64,000 nt of DNA from Micrococcales bacterium 73-13 (GCA_001898855.1 MKVN01000023.1:21048-85047); one strand, 5' to 3'. Counted from the stretch's first letter, positions 47,750-57,130 are shown. Notes: a model not told the origin generated them from the sequence alone. Made by a program: numbers and translations.

Positions 47750-47792
47750 TCGCCGTGCGGTGCTCCGGCACGCCGAGCGGTACGGTGGCGGG

Positions 47793-48611
47793 ATGAGCGC
47801 GCTCGAGCCCGTCGGCCCCGGATTCCGTCTCGCGGACGTCGACCCGGACGCGACGCCGGGCATCGACCGCGCGCACGCCGAGCGCGAGCTGACGGACTCC
47901 GCCGACGAGCTCTCCGACCTGCAGGAGCGCCTCTACGCCGACGCGAAGGTCGGCGGCACGCGCTCGGTGCTGCTGGTGCTGCAGGGCATCGACACCGCCG
48001 GCAAGGGCGGGATCATCCGGCACGTGGTGGGGCTCGTCGACCCGCAGGGGGTGCGGATCACGGCGTTCAAGGCGCCGACCCCCCAGGAGCGCGCGCACGA
48101 CTTCCTCTGGCGCATCCGCCGCGCGCTGCCGGAGCCGGGGCTCATCGGCGTGTTCGACCGCTCGCACTACGAGGACGTGCTCATCCACCGGGTCCGCGGC
48201 CTGAGCCCGCTCGAGGTCGTCGAGCAGCGCTACGGGATCATCCGCGACTTCGAGGCCGGGCTCGTCGCCGGCGGGACGCTGGTGCGCAAGGTCATGCTGC
48301 AGATCTCGCGCGACGAGCAGCGGAAGCGCCTGCAGGACCGGCTCGACCGTCCGGACAAGCACTGGAAGTTCAATCCGGGCGACATCGACGAGCGCCTGCT
48401 GTGGGACGACTACCAGGCCGCGTACCAGATCGCGCTCGAGCGCACCTCGACGCCGGACGCCCCCTGGTACGTCGTCCCGGCGGACGCGAAGTGGTACGCC
48501 CGCTGGGCGGTGCACCGCATCCTGCTCGATGCGCTGCGCGAGATCGACCTGCAGTGGCCGCCGGCCGACTTCGACGTCGAGCACGAGAAGGCCCGGCTCG
48601 CCGCCTCCTGA
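47793..48611 (+). CDS. polyphosphate kinase 2 family protein
   Basis: 272-residue PPK2, class I by length. Walker A is LQGIDTAGKGGIIRHV, the lid module begins LIGVFDRSHYEDVL, and the second acidic motif is WLRP-equivalent DDYQAAYQIAL. It transfers phosphate between polyphosphate and nucleoside mono- or diphosphates. The ATG is set by TACGGT 6 bases upstream; an earlier in-frame start would give a non-homologous tail. It is convergent with the ABC permease. Confidence 0.92.
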   Translation: MSALEPVGPGFRLADVDPDATPGIDRAHAERELTDSADELSDLQERLYADAKVGGTRSVLLVLQGIDTAGKGGIIRHVVGLVDPQGVRITAFKAPTPQERAHDFLWRIRRALPEPGLIGVFDRSHYEDVLIHRVRGLSPLEVVEQRYGIIRDFEAGLVAGGTLVRKVMLQISRDEQRKRLQDRLDRPDKHWKFNPGDIDERLLWDDYQAAYQIALERTSTPDAPWYVVPADAKWYARWAVHRILLDALREIDLQWPPADFDVEHEKARLAAS

Positions 48612-48680
48612 CGCGCGTCCGGCACGACCCGCCGACCCCGCGCCTGCGCGCGGGCCGACGGGCCGTGCGGGGACGGCCCG

Positions 48681-49499
48681 CTACGCCTTGCGCATGTAGG
48701 CGCGGACGGCGAGCGGGGCGAAGATCGCGACGATGACCGCGGCGCCGAGCAGCGTCCACCAGACGTCGACGCCCCAGACGCCGTCGTTCGCGAGCTCGCG
48801 GAACGCCGTGATGAGGTGCGACACCGGGTTCCACTCGGCGACCGGGCGCAGCCAGTCCGGGAGCGTCGAGGTCGGCACGAACGCGTTGGAGAAGAACGTC
48901 AGCGGCATGATGATGAGCATCGCGATGCCCTGCACCGTGCCGGCCGTGCGCGCCTTGACGCCGAGCAGCGCCCAGATCCAGCTCACCGACCACGAGGTGA
49001 TGATGACGAGCAGGCAGGCGACGAGGATGCCCCAGCCGCCGCCGGGCCGCCAGCCGATGAGCATGCCGACGAGCATCGTCAGCCCCGTGATGACGGCGTA
49101 GCGGATCGTGTCCGTGAGCAGCGCGCCGGCCAGCGGGGCGATGCGCGCCATCGGCAGCGAGCGGAATCGGTCGAACACCCCGGTGTCCATGTCCTCGCGC
49201 AGCTGCGTGCCGGTCACCGCCGAGGCCTGCACGACGCCCTGGACGATGATCGCGGGGATGAGCATCGGCAGGTAGGCCTCGACCCCGCCGGCGATCGCGC
49301 CGCCGAACAGGTAGGCGAACATGAAGGTGAAGATGAACGGCATGATGAGCACGTCCGCCCACTGCTCGGGCGTGCGCCGCAGCCGGATGAGCGCCCGGTA
49401 GGCCATCGTCAGGGTCTGCGAGAGCGTCTCGCGCAGCCCCACGTGCCGCCGCAGCTCGGCCGGGAACACGGCGGGCTCGGTCTCGATGATCGCGCTCAT
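48681..49499 (-). CDS. ABC-2 type transport permease (DrrB-like)
   Basis: 272 residues with six helices, typical of ABC-2 exporter permeases. RRTPEQWADVLIMPFIFTFMFAYLFGGAI and TGTQLREDMDTGVFDRFRSLPMARIAPLAG are the family hallmarks, the latter being the coupling region. It ends FAPLAVRAYMRKA. It exports a drug, lipid or polyketide-like molecule. Its ATG overlaps the ATPase gene stop, and the two together form a complete exporter of the DrrAB type. Confidence 0.92.
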   Translation of the reverse strand: MSAIIETEPAVFPAELRRHVGLRETLSQTLTMAYRALIRLRRTPEQWADVLIMPFIFTFMFAYLFGGAIAGGVEAYLPMLIPAIIVQGVVQASAVTGTQLREDMDTGVFDRFRSLPMARIAPLAGALLTDTIRYAVITGLTMLVGMLIGWRPGGGWGILVACLLVIITSWSVSWIWALLGVKARTAGTVQGIAMLIIMPLTFFSNAFVPTSTLPDWLRPVAEWNPVSHLITAFRELANDGVWGVDVWWTLLGAAVIVAIFAPLAVRAYMRKA

Positions 49500-50503
49500 G
49501 CGGCGACCTCCTCCTGGTCGTCGTCGGCCGCGGCCGACTCGGTCTGGTCGGCCGCGTCGTGGCCGGTGATGGTGAGGAACACCTCGTCGAGCGTCGGCTT
49601 CTCCACGCTCACCTCGGCGAGGCGGATGCCGCGCTCGCGGAACGCGATGAGCAGGTCGGTGATCCGGTCGGGCTCGGCCATCGGCGCGGTGAGCCGACCG
49701 GCCTCGGGCGTGACGGTGGCGGTCGTCCCGAGCACCTCCTGGATCGCGCGGACCGTGTCGTCGATGCGCTCCGCGTCGACGACGCGCAGCAGCAGCGAGG
49801 CGTTCCCGACGAGTCCCTTGAGCTCGTCGGCGGTGCCCTCGGCGACGACGCGGCCGCGGTCGATGACCGCGATCCGGTCGGCGAGCTGATCCGCCTCGTC
49901 GAGGTACTGCGTGGTGAGCAGGACCGTCGAGCCGCCGCCGACGAGCGCCCGGATGACGTCCCACATCTGCCCGCGGGTGCGCGGGTCGAGGCCCGTCGTC
50001 GGCTCGTCGAGGAAGATCAGCGGCGGCCGCGCGATCAGGCTGGAGGCGAGATCGAGGCGCCGGCGCATGCCGCCGGAGAACTTGCGGACCGGGCGCTTCG
50101 CGGCCTCGGCGAGACCGAAGGCCTCGAGCAGCTCGAGCCCCTTCGCCTTGGCGGCGCGGTGGGAGAGGCCGAGCAGCCGGCCGAACACGATCATGTTCTC
50201 GAGGCCGGAGACCTTCTCGTCGACGCTCGCGTACTGGCCGGTCACGCCGATCAGCTGACGGACGGCGTTGGCCTCGCGGACGACGTCGTGGCCGAAGACG
50301 CGGGCGCTGCCGCCGTCCGGTCGCAGCAGGGTCGCGAGCATGGAGATCGTCGTCGTCTTGCCGGCGCCGTTCGGGCCGAGCACGCCGTAGACGGCGCCGG
50401 TGCGCACGCGCAGGTCGACGCCGTCGACGGCGCGGTTCTCGCCGAAGGCCTTCACGAGGCCGTCGGCCTCGATCGCCCATTCGGATGGGGTGGTCGAAGG
50501 CAC
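49496..50503 (-). CDS. ABC exporter ATP-binding protein (DrrA-like)
   Basis: 335 residues. Walker [14 protein letters not shown] near residue 43, signature [16 protein letters not shown], Walker [14 protein letters not shown]. The C-terminal DUF4162-type domain ([22 protein letters not shown]) is characteristic of DrrA-family daunorubicin-type exporters. The start is a GTG at 50503. It is the first gene of the pair. A self-resistance role is possible, but no biosynthetic gene lies near. Confidence 0.93.
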   Translation of the reverse strand: MPSTTPSEWAIEADGLVKAFGENRAVDGVDLRVRTGAVYGVLGPNGAGKTTTISMLATLLRPDGGSARVFGHDVVREANAVRQLIGVTGQYASVDEKVSGLENMIVFGRLLGLSHRAAKAKGLELLEAFGLAEAAKRPVRKFSGGMRRRLDLASSLIARPPLIFLDEPTTGLDPRTRGQMWDVIRALVGGGSTVLLTTQYLDEADQLADRIAVIDRGRVVAEGTADELKGLVGNASLLLRVVDAERIDDTVRAIQEVLGTTATVTPEAGRLTAPMAEPDRITDLLIAFRERGIRLAEVSVEKPTLDEVFLTITGHDAADQTESAAADDDQEEVAA

Positions 50504-50557
50504 AGCGGTGCCCTCCTTCCCGGTCGTTGGGTGGTGGTGTTGGGTGCGAGTCGTGGG

Positions 50558-51079
50558 CTAGGGGTTGGCGGCGGGGGCGTCGCCCAGGCCGACCCGGGCG
50601 GCGACGTCGTCGCGCAGCGCCCGGCGGTCGACGCCGGCGAACGCGAGCGCGCGCGGGACGGTGCCGAGCTCGGCGCCGAGGATCCCGTGCAGCAGGTCGA
50701 AGGCCGTCAGCCGGTGCGGGCCGCGACGGAACCGCGAGGCCGCCTTCTGCGCCCGGTCGAAGGCCGTCCGCGCGCTCGCCCCCCAGCGCGGTCGCTGGAT
50801 GCGGGTCGCGGAGAGCGTCTTCGCGTCGCGCGGGGCGACCCCGACCGCCTGCAGCGACCGGACGCGCTCCTGCCGCAGCGCGTCGAGCACCGCGGCGTGG
50901 TCGAGGCCGTGCTCCTCGAGGAACCGTCCGACCGAGGTGTGCCGGTCGCCCGCGAGGGCGAGCAGGACGTGCTCCGCCTCGACGATCGCGAGGCCCTGGC
51001 GCTGCGCCTCGACGATCGCGGCGAGCGCGACGCCACGGATGCTGCCGCTGAGCCCGGGGTTCGGGATCGACTCAGACAT
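50558..51079 (-). CDS. Clp N-terminal-domain protein
   Basis: 173 residues. It carries two Clp-N-type repeats (ALAAIVEAQRQGLAIVEAEHVLLALAGDRHTSVGRFLEEHG and KAASRFRRGPHRLTAFDLLHGILG), but has no AAA+ ATPase domain. It could act as an adaptor for ClpC or as a degradation tag receptor. It is downstream of the small HTH gene, with 8 bases of overlap, and shares its operator. The N-terminus begins MSESIPNPGLSGSIRG. Confidence 0.85.
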   Translation of the reverse strand: MSESIPNPGLSGSIRGVALAAIVEAQRQGLAIVEAEHVLLALAGDRHTSVGRFLEEHGLDHAAVLDALRQERVRSLQAVGVAPRDAKTLSATRIQRPRWGASARTAFDRAQKAASRFRRGPHRLTAFDLLHGILGAELGTVPRALAFAGVDRRALRDDVAARVGLGDAPAANP

Positions 51080-51320
51080 TCCGCCTCCTGAGGTCGATAC
51101 CGGCCTGCTCGAGGCGCCGCAGGTGCTTCTTGTGCACCGCCTGCCGGGTGACGCCGAGCGCCTCCGCGACCTGGCCCCAGCCCCAGCCGGACCGCAGCGC
51201 CTGCTCGACGGCGGCGTCCTCGAGCTGGTCGGCGAGCTCGCGGAGCGCGACGACCGCGGCGAGATCGTCGGCGACGTCTCCGATCGGCTCCTGCGATTCC
51301 GGTGGCATGCGAGCAACCAT
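51072..51320 (-). CDS. small helix-turn-helix regulator
   Basis: 82 residues. The HTH is AVEQALRSGWGWGQVAEALGVTRQAVHKKHLRRLEQAG, and the first 25 residues are acidic. A start at 51308 (MPPESQEP) is equally possible. A long inverted repeat overlaps the start codon, consistent with autoregulation. It is co-transcribed with the Clp-N protein gene; HTH/Clp-N pairs of this type recur in actinobacteria, and the HTH probably controls the adaptor's level. Confidence 0.82.
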   Translation of the reverse strand: MVARMPPESQEPIGDVADDLAAVVALRELADQLEDAAVEQALRSGWGWGQVAEALGVTRQAVHKKHLRRLEQAGIDLRRRNV

Positions 51321-51357
51321 AGTTGCCTATCGGCAAGTTGGCAACTCAGGTTGCTCG
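51310..51357. promoter_or_regulatory. 18-bp inverted repeat, operator of the HTH/Clp-N pair
   Basis: The arms 51310-51327 and 51340-51357 are complementary at 16 of 18 positions, with a 12-base centre. Inside is a perfect TTGCC-TATC-GGCAA at 51323-51336, and GGCAAC/GTTGCC half-sites recur. It lies over the start codon at 51318-51320 and upstream of it, on the promoter side. Confidence 0.7.
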
Positions 51358-51362
51358 AATTC

Positions 51363-52445
51363 TCAGCGACGGGCGCCGAGGGCCTCCAGGATCGGGCGCA
51401 GCTTGAGCTCGGTCTCGGCGAGCTCGAGCTCGGGGATCGAGTCGGCCATGATCCCGGCGCCGGCGAAGGCGTGCGCCGTGCCGTCCGGCCGCAGCTGCGC
51501 GCAGCGCAGCGCGATCGCCCACTCGCCGTCGCCCGCCGCGTCGACCCACCCGACCGGTCCCGCGTAGCGGCCGCGGTCGACCGGCTCGAGCTCGTGGATC
51601 GCCGCCAGCGCCGCGCGCGCCGGCGTGCCGGCGACCGCGGCGGTGGGGTGCAGGGCCGCGACCAGCTCGAGGACGCCGGAGCCGTCCGAGATCGCCGCGC
51701 GGACGTCGGTGGCAAGGTGCGTGAGGTGCGGCAGCTCGAGGACGAAGGGCTCCGGCGAGGCCTCCAGGCCGCTCACGTGCGGTGCGAGCGCCTCGGTCAC
51801 GCTGCGCACCGCGAGCTCGTGCTCCCGGCGGTCCTTGTCGCTGCCGATGAGGGCGTCCGCCTCGCCGGGGCCGGCGGTGCCCGCGAGCACCCGGGCCGTC
51901 GCGACCCCTTCGTGCACCGTCACGAGGGTCTCCGGGCTCGCGCCGACCAGGCCGTCGACGGCGAACACGGCGGCGCCGGGATGCGCCGCCGCGAGCGCGT
52001 CGAGGAGCGCGCCGACGTCGACTGCGCCGGCGGGCCGGACGACGACGTCGCGGGCGAGGACCGCCTTCTCCAGGCGTCCGTCCGCGATCTCCGCGCGGAG
52101 CCGGTCGATGGCGCGGAGATAGTCCTGCGGCGACATGGCGCCGTCCTCCGCCGCCGCGGTCGGCAGGCCCGCCCGGCCGAGCCGCGGCAGCCCCGCCTCG
52201 ATCCGCTGCACCCGCTCGGGTGCCAACAGGGTCGCGCCAGCCGGCGAAGCCGGGTCGAACGAGAAGGCGCCGAAGGCGACGAGCGGACCGTCGAATCCGG
52301 CGCGACGGCGCTCCCGCACGTGCTGCGCCCACCAGCGCGCGGCTCGGCGGAAGGCGTCGCGGGCGAAGTCCGCCCTGACCGCCGGCCCGGTGCCGAGCCA
52401 GCCGCGGCCCTCCCGGACGAACGCGGTCGGCGGCACCTCGGGCAC
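51363..52445 (-). CDS. menF: isochorismate synthase
   Basis: 360 residues of the chorismate-utilising MenF/EntC family. It makes isochorismate, the precursor used by MenD. Conserved segments are GASPETLVTV, ARVLAGTAGPGEA, SDKDRREHELAVR, LHPTAAVAGTPARAAL, and YAGPVGWVDAAGDGEWAIALRCA. TAGGCT is 6 bases before the GTG on the minus strand. It diverges from menG and its context favours menaquinone rather than siderophore use. Confidence 0.92.
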   Translation of the reverse strand: MPEVPPTAFVREGRGWLGTGPAVRADFARDAFRRAARWWAQHVRERRRAGFDGPLVAFGAFSFDPASPAGATLLAPERVQRIEAGLPRLGRAGLPTAAAEDGAMSPQDYLRAIDRLRAEIADGRLEKAVLARDVVVRPAGAVDVGALLDALAAAHPGAAVFAVDGLVGASPETLVTVHEGVATARVLAGTAGPGEADALIGSDKDRREHELAVRSVTEALAPHVSGLEASPEPFVLELPHLTHLATDVRAAISDGSGVLELVAALHPTAAVAGTPARAALAAIHELEPVDRGRYAGPVGWVDAAGDGEWAIALRCAQLRPDGTAHAFAGAGIMADSIPELELAETELKLRPILEALGARR

Positions 52446-52549
52446 CCTGCAAGCCTAGTTCTCGCCCTCCTGCGCACCTCGCCGCGCCGCCCGCCCCGAG
52501 GCCGCCGGAGGGCGGGAGCGGGGAAAGGGGCGGCCGGTAGACTCGGCGC

Positions 52550-53299
52550 GTGCCCCGCGCGAACCTCGACAAGGAGCCCGGCGAGGTCGCCGAGATGTTC
52601 GACGGCGTCGCCCGGCGCTACGACCTGACGAACGCGATCCTGTCGGGGGGCAACGCCCCGCTGTGGCGGACCGCGACGGTCAGGGCGATCGCCCCGAAGC
52701 CGGGCGAGCGGGTGCTCGACGTCGCCTGCGGGACCGGCACGAGCACCGCGGCGCTCGCGAAGCGCGGCGCCGAGGTCGTCGGCATCGACTTCTCCGCCGG
52801 CATGATCGCGGAGGCGCGCCGCCGGCATCCGGCGCTCGAGTTCGCGACCGGCGACGCGCAGGCGCTGCCCTTCGGGGACGGCGGGTTCGACGCCGTCACC
52901 GTCAGCTTCGGCCTGCGCAACTTCGCCGACCCGCACGCCGCCCTCGCCGAGATGCACCGGGTGCTGAGGCCCGGCGGCCGCGTCGTCGTCACGGAGTTCT
53001 CCACGCCCCCGATCGCGATTGTGCGCGCGACCTACGGCGGCTACCTCCGGCGCGTGCTGCCGGCGATCGCCCGCCGGACGAGCTCGAATCCGGAGGCGTA
53101 CGCGTACCTCGGGGAGTCGATCGAGGCGTGGCCGGACCAGGTCGCGCTCGCCGGCTGGCTGCGCGCCGCCGGCTTCACCCAGGTCGCGTACCGGAACCTC
53201 ACGGCCGGCATCGTCGCGATGCATCGCGGCCGCAAGCCGTCCGACGAGCAGCTCCTCGCCAGGACGGCGAGCCGCCGGCGGAAGCCGACGGCCTCGTGA
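52550..53299 (+). CDS. menG: demethylmenaquinone methyltransferase
   Basis: 249 residues of the UbiE/MenG class I SAM methyltransferases; it carries out the last step of menaquinone synthesis. DVACGTGTSTAAL is the SAM motif near residue 60, preceded by MFDGVARRYDLTN, with SFGLRNFADPHAALAEMHRVLRPGG diagnostic of UbiE/MenG. The transcript is probably leaderless, with TAGACT 6 bases before the GTG. The polyprenyl synthase start overlaps its stop (GTGA). Confidence 0.95.
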   Translation: MPRANLDKEPGEVAEMFDGVARRYDLTNAILSGGNAPLWRTATVRAIAPKPGERVLDVACGTGTSTAALAKRGAEVVGIDFSAGMIAEARRRHPALEFATGDAQALPFGDGGFDAVTVSFGLRNFADPHAALAEMHRVLRPGGRVVVTEFSTPPIAIVRATYGGYLRRVLPAIARRTSSNPEAYAYLGESIEAWPDQVALAGWLRAAGFTQVAYRNLTAGIVAMHRGRKPSDEQLLARTASRRRKPTAS

Positions 53300-54396
53300 G
53301 CCCCCGACGGGCCCAGGGCGCCGAGTCCCGCTCGAGCGCCCTCGCCTCCTCGCTCGGCCTCGACGAGCGCCGGTTCGCGCTGCCCGGCGAGCGCCGCTTC
53401 GTCCGCGCGATCGAGGACGGCCTCGACCTCGTCGAGGGGGTGCTGCACGAGGAGCTCAGCTTCGCCGACCAGCTGGCCGACGCCTCCGGCCGCTATCTGC
53501 TGGAGGCGGGCGGCAAGCGCGTGCGGCCGGTGCTCGCGCTGCTCACCGCCCAGCTCGGCCAGGGCGCCACCGCCGAGGTGGTGCGCGCCGCCGCCGCGAT
53601 CGAGATCACCCACCTCGCCTCGCTGTACCACGACGACGTGATGGACGAGGCGGCGCTGCGCCGCGGGGTGCCGAGCGCCCACACCGTCTACGGGAACCCG
53701 ATCGCGATCATCACCGGCGACCTGCTCTTCGCCAGGGCGAGCCGGATGATCGCCGACCTCGGCCTCGACGCGCTGCGGATGCAGGCCGACACCTTCGAGC
53801 GGCTCTGCCTGGGGCAGCTCCACGAGATGGCCGGCCCGGCCGAGGGCGCCGACCCGATCGACCACTACCTGCAGGTGCTCTCCGACAAGACCGGCTCCCT
53901 CATCGCGACCGCCGCGGAGTCCGGCGTCCGCTTCTCCGGCGCCGATCCGATGCACATCGACGCGGTGCGCCGCTACGGGGAGCGGGTCGGCATCGCGTTC
54001 CAGCTCGTCGACGACGTGATCGACCTCACCGACGCGCGCGAGACGACGGGCAAGGCGCCGGGCACCGACCTGCTCGCCGGCGTGCCGACCATGCCGCTGC
54101 TGCTGCTGCGGCGACAGGCCGAGACGGACCCGGACGCGGCTCGGCTCGTCGCCCGGATCGACGCCGCGACCGCCGGGGCGTCCGAGACCGCCGAGCCCGC
54201 CGAGCGGGCCCGTCGGGAGGAGGCGCTGCTCGCCGCCGTCGCCGAGCTGCGCGCGCACGACGTCGCCGCGCAGACCATCGCCGAGGCGCGCCGCTGGGCC
54301 GAGGCGGCCGTCGCCGCGCTCGGCACGCTGCCCGCCGGCCCGGTCCGGCGCGCGCTCACCGAGTTCGCCGAGCGGGTCGTCGAACGGGATGCCTAG
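53296..54396 (+). CDS. polyprenyl diphosphate synthase
   Basis: 366-residue trans-isoprenyl diphosphate synthase, presumably making the side chain of menaquinone. The first Asp-rich motif is LYHDDVMDEA near residue 115 and the second is QLVDDVIDLTD near 240. GKRVRPVLAL and YGNPIAIITGDLLFARAS are also typical. Chain length cannot be read safely from sequence. The GTG start overlaps menG, and the next gene overlaps its end by 8 bases. Confidence 0.93.
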   Translation: MSPRRAQGAESRSSALASSLGLDERRFALPGERRFVRAIEDGLDLVEGVLHEELSFADQLADASGRYLLEAGGKRVRPVLALLTAQLGQGATAEVVRAAAAIEITHLASLYHDDVMDEAALRRGVPSAHTVYGNPIAIITGDLLFARASRMIADLGLDALRMQADTFERLCLGQLHEMAGPAEGADPIDHYLQVLSDKTGSLIATAAESGVRFSGADPMHIDAVRRYGERVGIAFQLVDDVIDLTDARETTGKAPGTDLLAGVPTMPLLLLRRQAETDPDAARLVARIDAATAGASETAEPAERARREEALLAAVAELRAHDVAAQTIAEARRWAEAAVAALGTLPAGPVRRALTEFAERVVERDA

Positions 54397-55762
54397 GGGA
54401 GACGTGACCAGACTGCGACTCGCGATCGTCGGCGCCGGCCCCGCCGGCATCTACGCGGCCGACATCCTGCTCCGGCACGAGCGGGCCTTCGACGTCTCGA
54501 TCGACCTCTTCGACCAGCTGCCGGCGCCGTACGGACTGGTGCGGTACGGGGTCGCGCCGGATCACCCGCGGATCAAGGGCATCATCACGGCGCTGCGCGA
54601 GGTGCTCGACCGCGGGGACATCCGCGTCTTCGGGAACGTCCGCTTCGGGGAGGACCTCTCGCTCGAGGACCTGCAGCGGCACTACCACGCGGTGATCTTC
54701 GCGACCGGTGCCGTGCGCGACGCCGACCTGGCGATCCCCGGCATCGACCTGCCCGGGTCCTACGGCGCGGCCGACTTCGTGAGCTGGTACGACGGGCACC
54801 CCGACGTGCCGCGCGAGTGGCCGCTGACGGCCCGGTCCATCGCGGTGATCGGCAACGGGAACGTCGCGCTCGACGTCGCCCGCATGCTCGCCAAGCACCC
54901 CGACGACCTCGCGCCGACCGAGATCCCGGCGAACGTCGAGGCCGGCCTGCGCGCCTCGCCGGTGACCGACGTGCACGTCTTCGGCCGCCGCGGCCCGACG
55001 CAGGTGCGGTTCACCCCGCTCGAGCTCCGGGAGCTCGGCGAGCTGCCCGGCGTCGACCTCGTGGTCGAGGAGGAGGACTTCGACTACGACGAGGCGGCGC
55101 GCGCGGCGATCGAGTCGAACAAGCAGATCCTCGTCATCGACCGGATCTTCCGGAAGTGGCGGGAGGAGCCGCAGACCGGCTCCGACCGCCGGCTGCGGCT
55201 GCACTTCTGGGCGAGGCCGGTCGAGCTCGTCGCGGGGGAGGACGGCGCCGTGGCGGCGATCCGCGTCGAGCGCACCGAGCCGGACGGGGTCGGCGGCGCG
55301 CGCGGCACCGGCGAGCTCCGGGAGGTCCCGGTGCAGGCCGTCTACCGCGCGGTCGGCTACTTCGGCTCGCCGCTGCCCGGCGTGCCGTTCGACGAGCGGC
55401 GCGGCGTCATCCCGAACCACGAGGGCCGGGTGCTCGACGACTCCGGCGAGGTCGTCCCTGGCCTCTACGCGACCGGCTGGATCAAGCGAGGCCCGGTGGG
55501 CCTGATCGGCCACACCAAGTCGGACGCGATGGAGACCGTCGGGCACCTGGTCCGGGACCAGGCGAACTGGTGGGCCCCGGCCGAGCCGGCCGAGCAGGCG
55601 ATCGTCGACCTCCTCGCCGAGCGCGGCGTCGCCTGGACCGACCTCGAGGGCTGGCATCGCCTCGACGCGCACGAGATCGCCCTCGGCGAGCCGGAGGGCC
55701 GGGCGCGCGTCAAGCTCGTGCCGCGCGAGGCGATGGTCCGGGTCTCCCGCGGCGAGGACTGA
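54389..55762 (+). CDS. FprA-like ferredoxin--NADP+ reductase
   Basis: 457 residues, matching the length of mycobacterial FprA (adrenodoxin-reductase type). The FAD motif is LAIVGAGPAGIYAADIL and the NADP motif is VIGNGNVALDVARML. PYGLVRYGVAPDHPRIKG and GWIKRGPVGLIGHTKSDA are family hallmarks. Its ATG overlaps the polyprenyl synthase gene by 8 bases, although a GTG 15 bases later is also possible. The ferredoxin partner is not in the window. Confidence 0.92.
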   Translation: MPRGDVTRLRLAIVGAGPAGIYAADILLRHERAFDVSIDLFDQLPAPYGLVRYGVAPDHPRIKGIITALREVLDRGDIRVFGNVRFGEDLSLEDLQRHYHAVIFATGAVRDADLAIPGIDLPGSYGAADFVSWYDGHPDVPREWPLTARSIAVIGNGNVALDVARMLAKHPDDLAPTEIPANVEAGLRASPVTDVHVFGRRGPTQVRFTPLELRELGELPGVDLVVEEEDFDYDEAARAAIESNKQILVIDRIFRKWREEPQTGSDRRLRLHFWARPVELVAGEDGAVAAIRVERTEPDGVGGARGTGELREVPVQAVYRAVGYFGSPLPGVPFDERRGVIPNHEGRVLDDSGEVVPGLYATGWIKRGPVGLIGHTKSDAMETVGHLVRDQANWWAPAEPAEQAIVDLLAERGVAWTDLEGWHRLDAHEIALGEPEGRARVKLVPREAMVRVSRGED

Positions 55763-55783
55763 CCCGGGCCCGCGCCCCGCGGC

Positions 55784-56755
55784 TCAGGCCGTCGCGAGCG
55801 ACTCCAGCCGCTGGTAGCTGCGCTCCATGCCGTCGGTCATGCCGGTCGCGAGCACCGCGTCGCGGACCGCCGCGTCCGGGTAGGCGACCACGATCGAGAG
55901 CAGCGTGCCGTCCGCCAGCGGCGTCAGCGTCATCTCGTTGCGCGTCGCGGGGCCGCCGGTCCCGATCATGCGCTCGGTCGTGACGGCGCGGACCGGCGGC
56001 TCGGACTCGAGGAGCTCGCCCTCGAAGCCGAAGCGGCCCCCGCCGTCGATCCGTTCCCACTCGTAGCGGTAGCGGTCGCCGACCTCGGTCGCCACCTCGC
56101 ACACCGGCATCGTCCAGCCGTCGGGTCCGAGCAGCCAGCGCCGCAGCAGGTCGGCGTCGTGGTGGGCGCGCCAGACCAGGTCGACCGGCGCGCGCAGGAC
56201 CCGGGCGACCCGGACCTGCGTGTCGCCGAGGAGCTGCGCCGCGGTCGCGACGCCGGCGGCGTACTCGGCCAGCTCGGCGACGACCTCGTCGATCTGGCCC
56301 ATGGCGGCCCGCATGCCCTCCTGCATGCCCATCCCGAGCAGCTGCTCGAGCTGATCGACCGAGTCGAAGTGCGAGGTGGTGGTCAGGCGCGAGCCGGTCT
56401 CCGTCTCCTCGAAGTCGAAGACGACGCGCATCGCGGGGAGCCGCGGATCCGGCGAGTGGTCGTCGAGGGCGAAGCCGTCGACGACGGTGAAGCCGTGCGG
56501 GGCGTCGACGGCGAGGAACTCCCAGTAGCCGCGCGAGGTCTCGCCGTCGGGGCCGTGCATCGCGTAGTGGCTGCGGCCGCCGACGTGCATGTCGTGCCGG
56601 GTGAACCTCGCCGGCCATTCCGGCGGGCCCCAGAACCGCTCGATCCGGCGCGGGTCGGCGTAGGCGTCCCAGAGCCGGCGGACGGGCACGGCGAAGTCGG
56701 CGACCACGGTCATGGTGAGGGCGGCCGGGTCGGTGACGACGGAGGTGACGGGCAT
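55784..56755 (-). CDS. tandem SRPBCC (AHSA1-type) domain protein
   Basis: 323 residues with two AHSA1-type SRPBCC domains, at about 10-160 and 175-320. Each starts with the pattern V..VPV.RLWDAYADP and V..APVDLVWRAHHD, and the domain ends contain SHFDSVDQLEQLL.MGM and TGMTDGMERSYQRLE. This fold binds lipid-like or small hydrophobic ligands; the family is regularly encoded with ArsR regulators. It is 21 bases downstream of the ArsR gene. The ligand is unknown. Confidence 0.9.
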   Translation of the reverse strand: MPVTSVVTDPAALTMTVVADFAVPVRRLWDAYADPRRIERFWGPPEWPARFTRHDMHVGGRSHYAMHGPDGETSRGYWEFLAVDAPHGFTVVDGFALDDHSPDPRLPAMRVVFDFEETETGSRLTTTSHFDSVDQLEQLLGMGMQEGMRAAMGQIDEVVAELAEYAAGVATAAQLLGDTQVRVARVLRAPVDLVWRAHHDADLLRRWLLGPDGWTMPVCEVATEVGDRYRYEWERIDGGGRFGFEGELLESEPPVRAVTTERMIGTGGPATRNEMTLTPLADGTLLSIVVAYPDAAVRDAVLATGMTDGMERSYQRLESLATA

Positions 56756-56776
56756 CTCGGGGTCCTTTCGGAGGGG

Positions 56777-57130
56777 TCAGGGGGTCGCGTCCTCGGCGGC
56801 GAAGAGCGCGTCGAGGCGGTCGATCCGGCCGCGCCAGACGAGCTCGAACCGGTCGAGGAGCTGCTGCGCGCGCCGGATCGCGTCGGGGTTGCCGCGGACG
56901 ATCCGCTCGCGGCCGCTGGGGCGCTTGGTCACCAGGCCGGCCCGCTCCAGCACGGCGACGTGCTTGTGCACGGCGGGGAACGACATGTCGTAGGCCTGCG
57001 CGAGCGCCGAGATCGAGACCTCGTCGCGGAGCGTGCGCAGCACGATGTCCCGGCGGGTCGCGTCCGCGAGGGCCCGGAAGATCCGGTCGACCTCGTCGTC
57101 GGCGAGCTCGGTGCTCATTTCTATAACCAT
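56777..57130 (-). CDS. ArsR-family regulator paired with SRPBCC protein
   Basis: 117 residues. The ArsR winged helix is DRIFRALADATRRDIVLRTL, then AQAYDMSFPAVHKHVAVLERAGLV, with no metal-binding cysteines, as expected of this SRPBCC-associated group. The ATG at 57130 is preceded by TAACAT at 8 bases; a second Met at 57118 is possible. It begins within a perfect operator, implying autorepression of the arsR-SRPBCC pair. Confidence 0.9.
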   Translation of the reverse strand: MVIEMSTELADDEVDRIFRALADATRRDIVLRTLRDEVSISALAQAYDMSFPAVHKHVAVLERAGLVTKRPSGRERIVRGNPDAIRRAQQLLDRFELVWRGRIDRLDALFAAEDATP

